A stretch of DNA of 64,000 nt from the NCBI RefSeq assembly GCF_964019385.1, contig NC_088645.1, forward strand, positions 33,235,302 through 33,299,301. Reading direction: 5' to 3'. The notes beneath the pieces were generated by a model that saw only the letters and a program-made list of their open reading frames with translations, searched no databases and was not told the origin of the DNA. This DNA comes from Sycon ciliatum (Eukaryota; Porifera; Calcarea; Leucosolenida; Sycettidae). Below are positions 1 to 8,375 of the stretch, piece by piece. Every line of letters starts with the position of its first letter. Within the stretch, counting starts at the first letter, position 1. The position numbers and the translations under genes are program-made.

Positions 1-870
1 CATTTTCTACTTTAAAACAACCTTTGAGGAGTTTTAAATATCTTTAATAGAGCTGTAAATAATGAAGGCTGCATACATCTCGCAACTATATGTAAGTTTC
101 CTGTTCGATATGTATGTGTGTCCTAGTAGTAGTGTAACAAGAATATTATAATCCAGAACCGATGTTCTCGCTCCACATACACCGACATAAGGACATGGAC
201 CCAGACAACAGAGGCAGGAGCACACAGAGTGAGGGCAGTAGGCCGTAGCCAGATGTGAACCGGAATGCAGAAGCAACTAGGAGCAACAACAGGGGGACAG
301 ACCCCAGGAGGAAAAGTGATTGCATTCACCTAACATAAATAAGTCAGGACAAGCACCACTTGGGACCGTCAGATTAATTTCTCTGGACCGAGCCAGCCGG
401 GAAAAAACCCTCGCGCCGACGAACGCACGAATGAGGGAAAAGACCGGGTGTATAACCCCAAGTGGTAATATGGCAGCAGAAAACTGGCACAATATATCTA
501 CAGCCAAGAAAGAAAGGGAAGAAGACGGGCAGACATGAAACGTGGGAGGGTGGGGACACTGGTGAGACACAAAAAACTGACTGAAGAAGTCAGGCAAAAA
601 GAACAGCAACAAAAAGAGAAAAAACCAGATTCCATAGTCGCAAGAAAAATAATTTTGTTGCGCGAGAAATCATTTCTAACGTCACTCGCTCCGCTCGGCC
701 GGCGAGAAATATATCTTCTGTCCCGATCATCAGTGGAGTTTACGGAATTAAAGGTAGCGAATGAAAGTAACTGGAGTTAAATCATCAAGCAGGGGTATGG
801 ACACACATCAGGAATGCTAAAATAAATGGGATACAACAAAGTAGGAAGGCTAGCAAGCGAGTTGACAATC
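1..870. other. Stretch without a recognised gene at the start of each unit
   Basis: No domain, tRNA or repeat family recognised on either strand. A Lys/Arg-rich 81-codon plus-strand ORF (535-780, starting MKRGRVGTLVRHKK) recurs at 32513, 46291 and, slightly shortened, 58500. U2 lacks part of it, so it is probably not under strong constraint. The minus strand of the same stretch is pyrimidine-rich and gives spurious hydrophobic ORFs. Equivalents: 12056-12898, 29433-29939 plus 32467-32848, 45750-46626, 57959-58835. Confidence 0.5.
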
Positions 871-1018
871 TCACATAACAAAGTGTAGAAGAACATAATC
901 ATCAAGGTTATCCCGGGTTGGCGTTCCTGGGGTAGCCTTCCGCTTGCCCATAGCGACAGGAACCACATCAGGGGTCGCTGTTCGAAGACGAATCCCGGGT
1001 GGCCGCATCCAGTTTTTG
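871..1018 (-). other. Candidate alternative 3' exon downstream of ENDOV, U1
   Basis: A pyrimidine-rich acceptor ending GCTTCAG lies at 1019-1020 on the minus strand. Here a one-base length difference and a nearby substitution shift the frame relative to the other units, so this copy would not encode the same tail. Could equally be 3' UTR or non-genic. Confidence 0.3.
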
Positions 1019-1735
1019 CTGAAGCAGAGAATAAAAAATGACCAAAGAAAAAACTTTACCAGCATGGTCAGTGATACCCAGGGACACTCGAGTCGAGAGC
1101 ACGAGGCTACACCGTGTGAACCACAGGTGATTATTATACACGCTGCGAAATATTTCAACATCAACGATGTACATGTTGTATTGGGCCAGACATTGCAGTT
1201 CACAATTCACACATTCCATGCAAATTGAGTTTCTTCGAAAAGCAATACATCCTCGAACACCATTATGCCCCCTCAGGCTCTTACTGTCTTTGGCGACGCA
1301 CTAGAGGCCAGTACATGTATGACACAGGTTCCTCTTAAGATCGGTATATACAAACTAGAAGATGCGTTTCTCGACGTGCTCTGACTTCGATCTACGTAGA
1401 ATGTATCTACGTATCTGCGCAGGATTTCCCAGTGCGTTCCTGGAGAGGGGTAGTGATGTGGTGTATCTTATGTCGAAGGCTGCATGAATCAATGAAGCCT
1501 ATCTTTACAGTTCCAGCAGTTTATCGCGTGGCAGACTCTGATGCGATGCTAGGATTTATGTGGATGTTCGATAAAAGGGAGTAATTAGAGGGCTGTGAGC
1601 TAGGATGAAATGGGATTTCATTAGGGTTTCCACGGGTGTCCTGTTGGTATAGTTGGCAACTTGTATGATACATAATGGTGAGTTATGAGATTGCAAACAC
1701 AACTTAAGCCATTAATAATTATTACCTTGATTGCA
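1019..1735. other. Stretch between ENDOV stop and the candidate 3' exon
   Basis: No coding signal. If the candidate 3' exon is used, this is an intron of the ENDOV transcript; otherwise it is 3' UTR or intergenic DNA. No clear AATAAA is seen directly after the ENDOV stop. Equivalents: 13046-13774, 32996-33730, 46774-47489, 58983-59711. Confidence 0.45.
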
Positions 1736-3534
1736 CTAGCGCTTCCTCTGCGGGTAGCTGCAATGCGGTCGAAATGCCTCTCCCTCTTGGTGGCTGATGC
1801 TTCGGTAGCCCATGTTACCTGTGGATCGGGTGATGTGTTGCACTGACGTGGATGCCTTGGGCTTGAATGTATGTTTTCCAGTAGCAGAGGTGAAGCCCTC
1901 GTCGTCTGGGGAGGTGTGAGCTGCTTTGCCACGTAGACGAGCAGGGAAACCAGGAGTCCCTTGGGCATTAGCTGATGGCTTGGGCTTGAAAGTATGTTTT
2001 CCAGTAGCGGAGGTGAAGCCCTCGTCGTCTGGGGAGGTGTGAGCTGCTTTGCCACGTAGACGAGCAGGGAAACCAGGAGTCCCTTGGGCGTTAGCTGATG
2101 ACTGGGCCTTCAGTGGAGCTGTATGCGGAGTCTTCTGCTGAACGTCATGTGTGGTGGAAGTCGTGGAATCCTTGCCGCCAGACGTGTCCATGTCGACCTG
2201 CTGCACTGCTCCGTCGTAACTGTTACGATCTCTAGGCTTGGCATTCACACGCGGACGAGTGCCTCTTGTTCTTGCACCAATCTGTTGCCGGGATTCTTGA
2301 TCAGCACTGTCTATAGGAGCTGGAATTCTACAATTGCCTCGATAGCACTGCTGGACTATTCTGATTGCAGTGTTCAGAGACACTCTGTGGCCCACTGAAA
2401 TATAGACGGGTGTTGATCCACCTTTGTTGACGCTGGCTACTCCAATGATGCCGGTCTTGCCCTTTCCAATCACTGGAGCCGTGCCTCTGTTTTGGCAAAG
2501 GTGTTTGATATTGTCCTGCGGATGCCAAAAGGGTAAAAAAGACGCAAGTGTTAAACTTTCAACAGGGACGGATGATTATCACTGGGACCACATCCTAAGC
2601 TAAGTACGTTTCACTTGCGATCCCTCCATCTCCCAAAATTTCGCTCAGTTGCACGACAGGAATAATAATGAATTACAGCCAATATTGTGCGAAATGGCAT
2701 CATCACGGCAAAGATAAAGAAGTAGATGCGAGTATTCCTAACGAATGTTCCAGGGCAAGAACATAGAAAAGTCTTCACTTACTTCTCGGAATTGTCCCTC
2801 ACTTCGGGCTTGAACCGCTGGAATAAGAAGTGTTTTGGCTACACCAATGGTGGGCACGTCAGCCACAACTCCTAGATGGCTGGCTGAGCCGCAGCCTCTG
2901 TGGTGCAAAATTCCATTACCATCCACCAAAAGCACCTGTGGCTTCCACTGGGGGTGTTCCTTCTTAAGTGTCTCCAGCAACGTGACATAATGCTCGACTT
3001 CTCGATACGCCAAGAAGCCGGATTTGTATGGTACGGTTATTTTGACGGGAATCTTAAATGTATGCATGTGTTGCATGGTACGGTAGTTATATAGCGATAG
3101 CGCAGCCACGGCCGTCTGGTTGTCGTTGCTGCTGTACGAAATATCAAGTCCACCAATGATGTTAATTGACGAACTCAGGGTGGCTCCTGGGCAACCGAAT
3201 CGATCCTCTTCGATGATACTACATCGGATATTCCGCTGAATCCTGTGTGAACCAGACATATACAAGAAACGAAATGGAAGAAATAACGAAGAAAAAAATA
3301 ACGAAGAAAAAACAGCATATGTATCACTGGGTGGATGGGTTGCAACATTAGAGTGGGTGTATATGGGTGTGCTTCTTGAATGTATGTATTTATGTGTGTA
3401 TGTAGCGAGGCTTGGCAGCAGGATCAAGATCAAGATCAAAATGTATGTATGTATGTACGGTATGTATGTATACATAGGTACCTCCATAAGAGCACAATCC
3501 ACTGGCACAGATTACTTCTGTCTTTGGCGCTCAT
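1736..3534 (-). CDS. ENDOV: Endonuclease V (ENDOV), copy in U1
   Basis: Inosine-specific endonuclease; animal members cut RNA one nucleotide 3' of inosine. Predicted exons: 3534-3482, 3242-2783, 2515-1736, joined in phase (53 + 460 + 780 nt, 430 aa). Acceptors end in CACAG and CCGCAG; the intron 2 donor is GTAAGT, the intron 1 donor GTACCT. The start ATG at 3534-3532 gives MSAKDRSNLCQW..LLW, which joins in frame to RIQRNIR and matches the LW.xxQ start of the family. Catalytic motifs are present: GGLDISYS (D51), PYKSGFLAYREVE (Y90, E99), LLVDGNG (D125), HHRGCGSASHLGV and YISVGHR (about 209-215). These sit one residue before human D52, Y91, E100 and D126. After about residue 235 the protein has a non-family tail with two 41-aa tandem repeats (311-351, 352-392). 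U1 alone has Gly at 167 where the others have Arg. Intron 1 carries an ATGT microsatellite. Exon structure is inferred; the core identification is firm. Confidence 0.9.
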
Positions 3535-3877
3535 GAAACAAAGGCAACATTCGGTTGAGGCTGTGTTGTTTTGCGCCGATGTGAATTCCTACCACCAGTG
3601 ATTCTTCTTTCCAGTTTGGAACTGCGCAGATTGCCTAGGTTTCAATAGAGATTTTTTGTGTGCTTCTCGTAAGTTTTGAATATACTTGCATGTTAAAATA
3701 CTAGTAGGCCAAAGTCTGCGCAGCCTTGGCCGTAAAGGTTTCTTGCGTACCTTTTAGTTGTCTATTTTCGGACCTATGTCGGCATCCTAGTTGAGCAGTG
3801 GAGAGGAGGATTCTCCTTCTCTAGGATTCCTTCGGCCGACCTCGTTACGGCCTGGTTAAAAGGGTGACGCTGAGCAA
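3535..3877. other. ENDOV upstream stretch, likely promoter and 5' UTR
   Basis: Lies between the ENDOV start codon and the 373-bp duplication in every unit. No TATA box in a convincing position and no other gene seen. U3 and U5 share variants here (ACTGCACAG instead of ACTGCGCAG). U4 has a small deletion at about 49449 that removes part of GTCTGCGCAGCC. Confidence 0.4.
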
Positions 3878-4626
3878 AAGTTCCATTCTAAACTAAGTTA
3901 CTTTTACCGTTATGCAGATTATTATTATCTTGGTGATATCCGGCGATTGCTGGCTATGTGCATACTTGCCTATTTGATTTGGGATGTAAAATTACTTGTA
4001 AAATACATCGGATGAATAGTAAATGGATAGAAAATAGGAAATTCAAATCAAGTAAGATCATTGCCAATCTAACTTCACCTTGCAAGCTGCCTTTCATACA
4101 AAGCCTGACTCCTATAACTACATGGCTGTAGCAGAGATTTGGTTTTCTGTAGAACAAGTGATCATACTTATCCATAAACGTACCTTGACCACTGCTCCAT
4201 CTGTTTATCAGAAACACGAGCCTCTTTGCCGCCATGTTTGAAACTTCAGCAAGTTCCATTCTATAGTAAGTTACTTTTACCGTTATGCAGATTATTATTG
4301 TATCTAGGTGATAACCTGCGATTGCTGGCTATGTGCATACTTGCCTATTTGATTTGGGATGTAAAATTACTTGTAAAATACATCGGATGAATAGTAAATG
4401 GATAGAAAATAGGAAATTCAAATCAGGTAAGATCATTGCCAATCTAACTTCACCTTACAAGCTGCCTTTCATACAAAGCCTGACTCCTATAACTACATGA
4501 CTGTAGCAGAGATTTGGTTTTCTGTAGAACAAATGATCATACTTATGCATAAACGTACCTTGACCACTGCTCCATCTGTTTGCCAGAAACACGAGGCTCC
4601 TTTGCCGCCATGTTTGAAACTTCAGC
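3878..4626. repeat. 373-bp direct duplication upstream of ENDOV, U1
   Basis: Copy A 3878-4250 and copy B 4251-4626 are nearly identical, head to tail. Both run from AAGTTCCATTCTA to the motif GCCGCC-ATG-TTTGAAACTTCAGC. Copy A lacks one base pair group near its end. Function unknown; the duplication predates the array because every unit has it. Confidence 0.9.
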
Positions 4627-4729
4627 TGAGAGAGGAGTTGTGCACGGTTCAGTTGAGCCCACCAGTAAGATCGCTTACAGTTCTAGAGAAGAACCGCGGA
4701 ACCCGAAAACGTCTGAATACTACCACTGA
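4610..4729 (+). other. Possible short ORF or first exon, divergent from ENDOV
   Basis: An ATG in strong Kozak context (GCCGCCATGT) opens 39 codons starting MFETSAERGVVHG and ending in TGA. A donor-like ACCA/GTAAGAT lies 54 nt in, so it could be the first exon of a plus-strand gene transcribed away from ENDOV, but no later exon is recognised. A second, overlapping frame is also open here. Equivalents start at 16676, 36591, 50326 and 62954; U3 ends four codons earlier. No family recognised. Confidence 0.22.
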
Positions 4730-5525
4730 GGATTTTGATACCGTTTGATTCAGATGGACGAAACAAAAATTGAACCAGGTCAGGCAACCTCAATGACATG
4801 CCACCAGAGACAACGAGACACAAAAGTCGAAGCGTCTTCGTCTAGAATGTCTTGCAAAATGACACTGAGAGTGAAATGACTAGCTTTTTATAGCCTAGTG
4901 CCGTAGCTCGACGACAACAACGACTGACTGACGTTCGTCTCGCTCACAGCAAAAATGACTGATCTTGCAGAGATAGGCGTATGAACGAACTAAACAAAAA
5001 TGTCACTGTTCGCCATGGGTTTTATCAGATACTAATACACGTGTGCACTGAACTACACGTCGATTTACGAAGCCTAGCTAGCTTGGCCCACTACTACGCT
5101 AGTCTTGGTCCGGGCCGTCACATCCTAGATCCCTGGTACAGTGGTAGACTACTACATGCACTTACTAGTAATAGAGTAGTAGCTAGCTACGTAGCCTAGG
5201 TCTATGGTCTACGTGGGGCTAGGCCATACGGGGTTCCCATCCACGCGTTCTCATTATTTTTAGCTCGAGGTCATCACTTGAACCCACTCAGCGCCCATGC
5301 CAGTGAGCAGCCGCCTTGGCTTGGCATACTACTACTATACTAGTAGCTGCTGACTAAGGTCCGTTAGACTTTACTCTTTAGTTTAGTATAATAGCATACA
5401 GATTACAGTCATCATGATGATTGTCATGATGAGCTGCGACTATAGTCATTGTTATTGTACCGGCACATGAGTCATGACTGTGTGATTGTGTAGAAACGTA
5501 AGTCGTAACAGTAAAAAGTCATGTA
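4730..5525. other. Intergenic stretch before the tRNA-like block
   Basis: No gene recognised. Contains many CTAG/TAGTA motifs, a perfect 12-bp palindrome TCATCATGATGA (5409-5420) and a TGAGTCA motif near 5469. Equivalents: 16796-17590, 36711-37505, 50446-51240 and 63074-63870. Confidence 0.45.
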
Positions 5526-5840
5526 CTACTATTATTTGTTAATATTTTATGACTTGGGGCTCCCCGCGTGCTAGTTTGTACGTGAAGTGTGTGGGTACAG
5601 TGAGGGCTGCGTCCCACCCGCCTGTGTGGATTCACAGGAAGTGTGAGTCACGAAGTCTGAAGAGAACGTTGAACGGTCTCTGCTTGGATGACGACTACAC
5701 CATAGCTCAGTGGTTAGAGCATCGCCGGCTACAAGCGAGGGTCCCTGGTTCGAGTCCTGGTGGTGACAGTCAATTTTTTCTTCAGACTTTTCCCGTTTGT
5801 CTCTTTCCCTCAAAACCAGTTAATACTACTATTATTATTA
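5526..5840. repeat. Block of about 300 bp carrying the tRNA-like sequence, absent from U5
   Basis: The block is flanked by TACTACTATTATT-like direct repeats. U5 (about 63866-63895) shows only one such stretch and no block. Either the block is an insertion and U5 is the empty site, or it was lost by recombination between the flanking repeats. Equivalents: about 17586-17905, 37500-37813 and 51235-51550. Confidence 0.6.
5696..5768 (+). tRNA. tRNA-like sequence with Pol III boxes, probably a degenerate tRNA, U1
   Basis: A box TAGCTCAGTGGT (5703-5714) and B box GGTTCGAGTCC (5747-5757) match the consensus. The D stem GCTC/GAGC pairs perfectly; the T stem has a central mismatch; the anticodon stem has four good pairs. 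The acceptor stem pairs in only five of seven positions, and the anticodon loop lacks the usual T at position 33. A T6 run (5774-5779) follows as a Pol III terminator. Transcription is plausible; use as a translating tRNA is doubtful. Could be the head of a tRNA-derived element. Confidence 0.55.
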
Positions 5841-5915
5841 TTATCTTTTTTATTATTATGCTCTATTTGCGTTAGCATCAGTGAGCTTATAAAGCTCACA
5901 TATAGCCTTCGCTTA

Positions 5916-6075
5916 AGCCGCAAGAAGGAGCAAGTGAGCGCGAGGAAGCGCAATGCACACAGAGCGTCAAAACAAAACAACAGAAAAAAAAGAGACAAGC
6001 TGCAAGAAGGAGCAAGTGAATGCGAGGAAGCACAGTGCACATCAAGCATCACAATCGCAAAAAAAGACAAGATGG
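5916..6075. repeat. Imperfect tandem repeat of about 80 bp
   Basis: Two copies (about 5916-5997 and 5998-6075) sharing GCAAGAAGGAGCAAGTGA and each ending in an A-rich tract. U5 homology ends exactly where this begins. Equivalents near 17984, 39418 and 51628. Confidence 0.7.
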
Positions 6076-6086
6076 AAACGCAAAGT

Positions 6087-6180
6087 TATGACCATTGTTG
6101 CATTAGCGGCTACATACAACCTTCACCAGGTCCTGCCACTGAGGGCGATCCTGGGCGAGCTGCTGCAGCCTGTTGCAGTC
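6087..6180 (-). repeat. Extra copy of the minus-strand LINE 3' end
   Basis: This 94-bp stretch resembles 6210-6303, the last codons of the minus-strand LINE (AGCGGCTACATACAACCTTCACC against AGCAGC..), at 123 bp spacing and with many substitutions. Either an old tandem duplication or a second, more truncated insertion. Equivalents near 18155, 39586 and 51797. Confidence 0.6.
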
Positions 6181-6225
6181 ATATCCATTATCTATATAAA
6201 GGTATAAATTATGTCCATTGTTTCA

Positions 6226-6936
6226 TTAGCAGCTACATACAGCCTTCACCAGTTCCCGCCACTGTCGACGGTCTTGGGCAAGCTGCTGCAGCATGTTCAA
6301 GTCATCGCCAGTCTCTAGGGCGGTATTATTTTTCAGCTTTTTGAGATCATTATTGAGCGTTCGCGGGAGCGTTGTTCTTGGGCGTCCCCTAAAGCTGGGG
6401 CCGTTACCCCCTAAGAAGTAAGCTCCCATGGCACGTCTGGCTGGGGCTGCCTCTTCCAAACGCAGCACATGACCAAACAGCCTCCATCTAGCATCTCTGA
6501 TGATTTGGCTCACGGGGCGAGATTCTGTGCGTTTATACAGGGAAGTGTTCTTTATTATGAGCGGGTATTTAATGCCTATCACTGTTCGCAGCTGCTGCCT
6601 GTGGAACGAGTCCAAATTCCGCTCCTGTGTCCCCGTGAGACTCCATGTGCCACAGTTATAAAGCAGGATCGGTAGAATGAAGCTATTATAGAGGCGCACT
6701 CGTAGAGACTCTCTGATGTGTTGCCCTCTCAGCCATATCACCCACATCCGGTGAAGTGCGCTTGTAGCCAACCGCTTTCGTCTGCCTAAGTCCTCATCCA
6801 CTCCAAGCATCGAACCCAGCTTTATTGTGTGTCGCCACTGTTCCTCTATTCGATCCTTTTGTCTGCTTATCATGGTGTGTTCCGTCTTCCCCTCATTCAT
6901 CTTCAAACTACTAACACCTTTTAATTTAAAGGGAAG
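6226..6936 (-). pseudogene. LINE reverse transcriptase, C-terminal fragment, U1
   Basis: Open frame with hallmarks of the post-RT part of a non-LTR retrotransposon: LKMNEGKTEH, LGSMLGVDEDLGRRKR, SFILPILLYNCGTWSLT, LDSFHRQQLRTVIGI, WRLFGHVLRLEEAAPARRAM and GRPRTTLPRT, ending LVKAVCSC. The catalytic palm and endonuclease are missing, so it is a 5'-truncated copy. It abuts, in opposite orientation, a plus-strand RT fragment. Clade not certain (RTE- or CR1-like). Confidence 0.85.
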
Positions 6937-6974
6937 TTCTGGCGGGTGTGCAGTGCTCGGGCCTAACTGCATGC

Positions 6975-7269
6975 GGGTGTGGAGTCCCTCAGTGTAGTGT
7001 ACTACTGGGTCCTTTGCTGTTTTCACTATATACCATGGACGTCCATAGCATCACCAGCCCAGCACACTCCCAGCTGTTTGCGGATGACATCCTTCTCGAC
7101 ACCGCAAGCAGATCCGTAGCAACCCTAAATCAAGTCTTATCAGTTGCTGTGTCAAACTTGGCTGACTACCTACACGGGAAAGGCCTGGTTTTAAACCCTG
7201 ACAAGACGCAGGTCTTAGCCATTGAGGGTTCACGCCGTAGTATCCTGGAACTCAACGTTAACTGTAACG
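6975..7269 (+). pseudogene. Older plus-strand LINE RT, 5' half of a split copy, U1
   Basis: Encodes the RT palm: GVPQCSVLLGPLLFSLYT (normally GVPQGSVLGP..), LFADDILL with the catalytic FADD, and LNPDKTQVLAIEGS. Everything upstream of the palm is missing (5' truncation). The frame stops being LINE-like at NVNCN, where the younger LINE enters, and resumes at 11391. Confidence 0.85.
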
Positions 7270-7442
7270 CTTTTTCAAACTTTGGAGCAGGGTGCAGGTT
7301 TTTGCGCTCTGAGGCTCCCACAGTTTCTCGCCAGGAAACCGGCATCAGGCCGGCCTGGTTTCAAACATTAGGTATAGTAGTAGTAGTAGTAGTAGTAGTA
7401 GGAAACTAGGTAGACATCGGATAGCTTTGGCCTACCTCCGCC

Positions 7443-8375
7443 ATGCCTCCAGCAAAAGCTGCCGTTCGCGGGCTGACGGATTCGGAGGTAAAATTGTTGT
7501 GCTCCCTCCCCGGGATCGAGTCTTCGATTTTAGACGTAGTAAAGACGCTGGCAACATTTGTGACGGAGTCCGCAGACCGCGAGACACGACTAAAGAATAG
7601 GATCGATGATTTATCGAGGCAAATTGCAGGCCTGAACGAGGAGGTTGTCGCCCTCAGGGAGTCCGCCATTGTCGCAGCAAGTGCTTCTCCCCTGACTCCT
7701 CCAGCAGTTGCCCACAACCAGCACAGCCAGCGTACGATGGAGAGTACAGCGGGAAGGACCAGCAAACGTACCCGTACTCGCGCAGGCCAGGCTGCCACGT
7801 GTACCACTGATGCAGACGAACACCGTAGCACTTCTCGTAGCGTGGGTGACCCTGCCAGTGACCATGAAACGTCAACGGAGGATGAGGACAAGTCCCAGGC
7901 AATTGAGCGGCCCACTGTCAAGCCCAAGCCACTGAAGCTAGAGCCAATCACGGATGACACGTGGAAACTGGTATCAAACGAACCTCACAGAGTGAAGAAA
8001 GCCGTAATCTATGTGGGCAATTTGAACTCACATAGCAGTGAAGAAAGTGTCAAGGAATTCACTGAGCAACGCTCTGCAGCAGTAAACAAACCGGTGAAGG
8101 TTCACCAGTGCAGCATACACACCACAGAAGATGGGAAAGTGTCTGCCCGCTTGATGATCGATGCGACTGACCTTGAAATCGCCACTGCTCCAAACTTTTG
8201 GCCTCGCCCACTGTACGCGCGGGTTTGGCGCCACCGTGAGCGTCCGAAGGGGGACACCTTGTCCGGCTCACACAGTGACACTCTCAGTGATGCTCCAAAG
8301 GGGGACACCTTGTCCGGCTCACACAGTGACGCTCTCTCCGAGTCCTCCGACACTCAAGCTCAAAGCTCCAATTAG
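7443..8375 (+). CDS. LINE ORF1 protein, U1
   Basis: 310 aa, intact. RNA-binding partner protein of a CR1-like LINE. Visible parts: a probable coiled coil (about 45-75, RIDDLSRQIAGLNEEVVALR); a basic Ser/Thr-rich linker (KRTRTRAG); an RRM-like segment (KKAVIYVGNLNSHSSEESV, then KVSARLMIDATDLEIATAPN and ARVWRH); and a C-terminal tandem repeat of PKGDTLSGSHSD (two copies near 270-300). The start ATG follows the TAG microsatellite closely. Overlapping antisense frames are shadows. Confidence 0.8.
   Translation: MPPAKAAVRGLTDSEVKLLCSLPGIESSILDVVKTLATFVTESADRETRLKNRIDDLSRQIAGLNEEVVALRESAIVAASASPLTPPAVAHNQHSQRTMESTAGRTSKRTRTRAGQAATCTTDADEHRSTSRSVGDPASDHETSTEDEDKSQAIERPTVKPKPLKLEPITDDTWKLVSNEPHRVKKAVIYVGNLNSHSSEESVKEFTEQRSAAVNKPVKVHQCSIHTTEDGKVSARLMIDATDLEIATAPNFWPRPLYARVWRHRERPKGDTLSGSHSDTLSDAPKGDTLSGSHSDALSESSDTQAQSSN

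Noticed and set aside
277-612. Hydrophobic minus-strand ORFs at the start of each unit
   Set aside because: They arise from pyrimidine-rich DNA, differ in frame between units and show no start context or family match.
3380-3508. Apparent N-terminal extension of ENDOV (YTYIPYIHTYILILIL)
   Set aside because: It is translation of the intron 1 microsatellite; the splice phases favour the short exon at 3482-3534.
7375-7409. Poly-valine ORF end on the plus strand
   Set aside because: Translation of the TAG/GTA microsatellite in the LINE 5' region.
7406-7960. 184-codon minus-strand ORF opposite LINE ORF1, repeated in U2-U4
   Set aside because: It is the antisense shadow of ORF1; its composition follows the ORF1 codons and no domain is seen.
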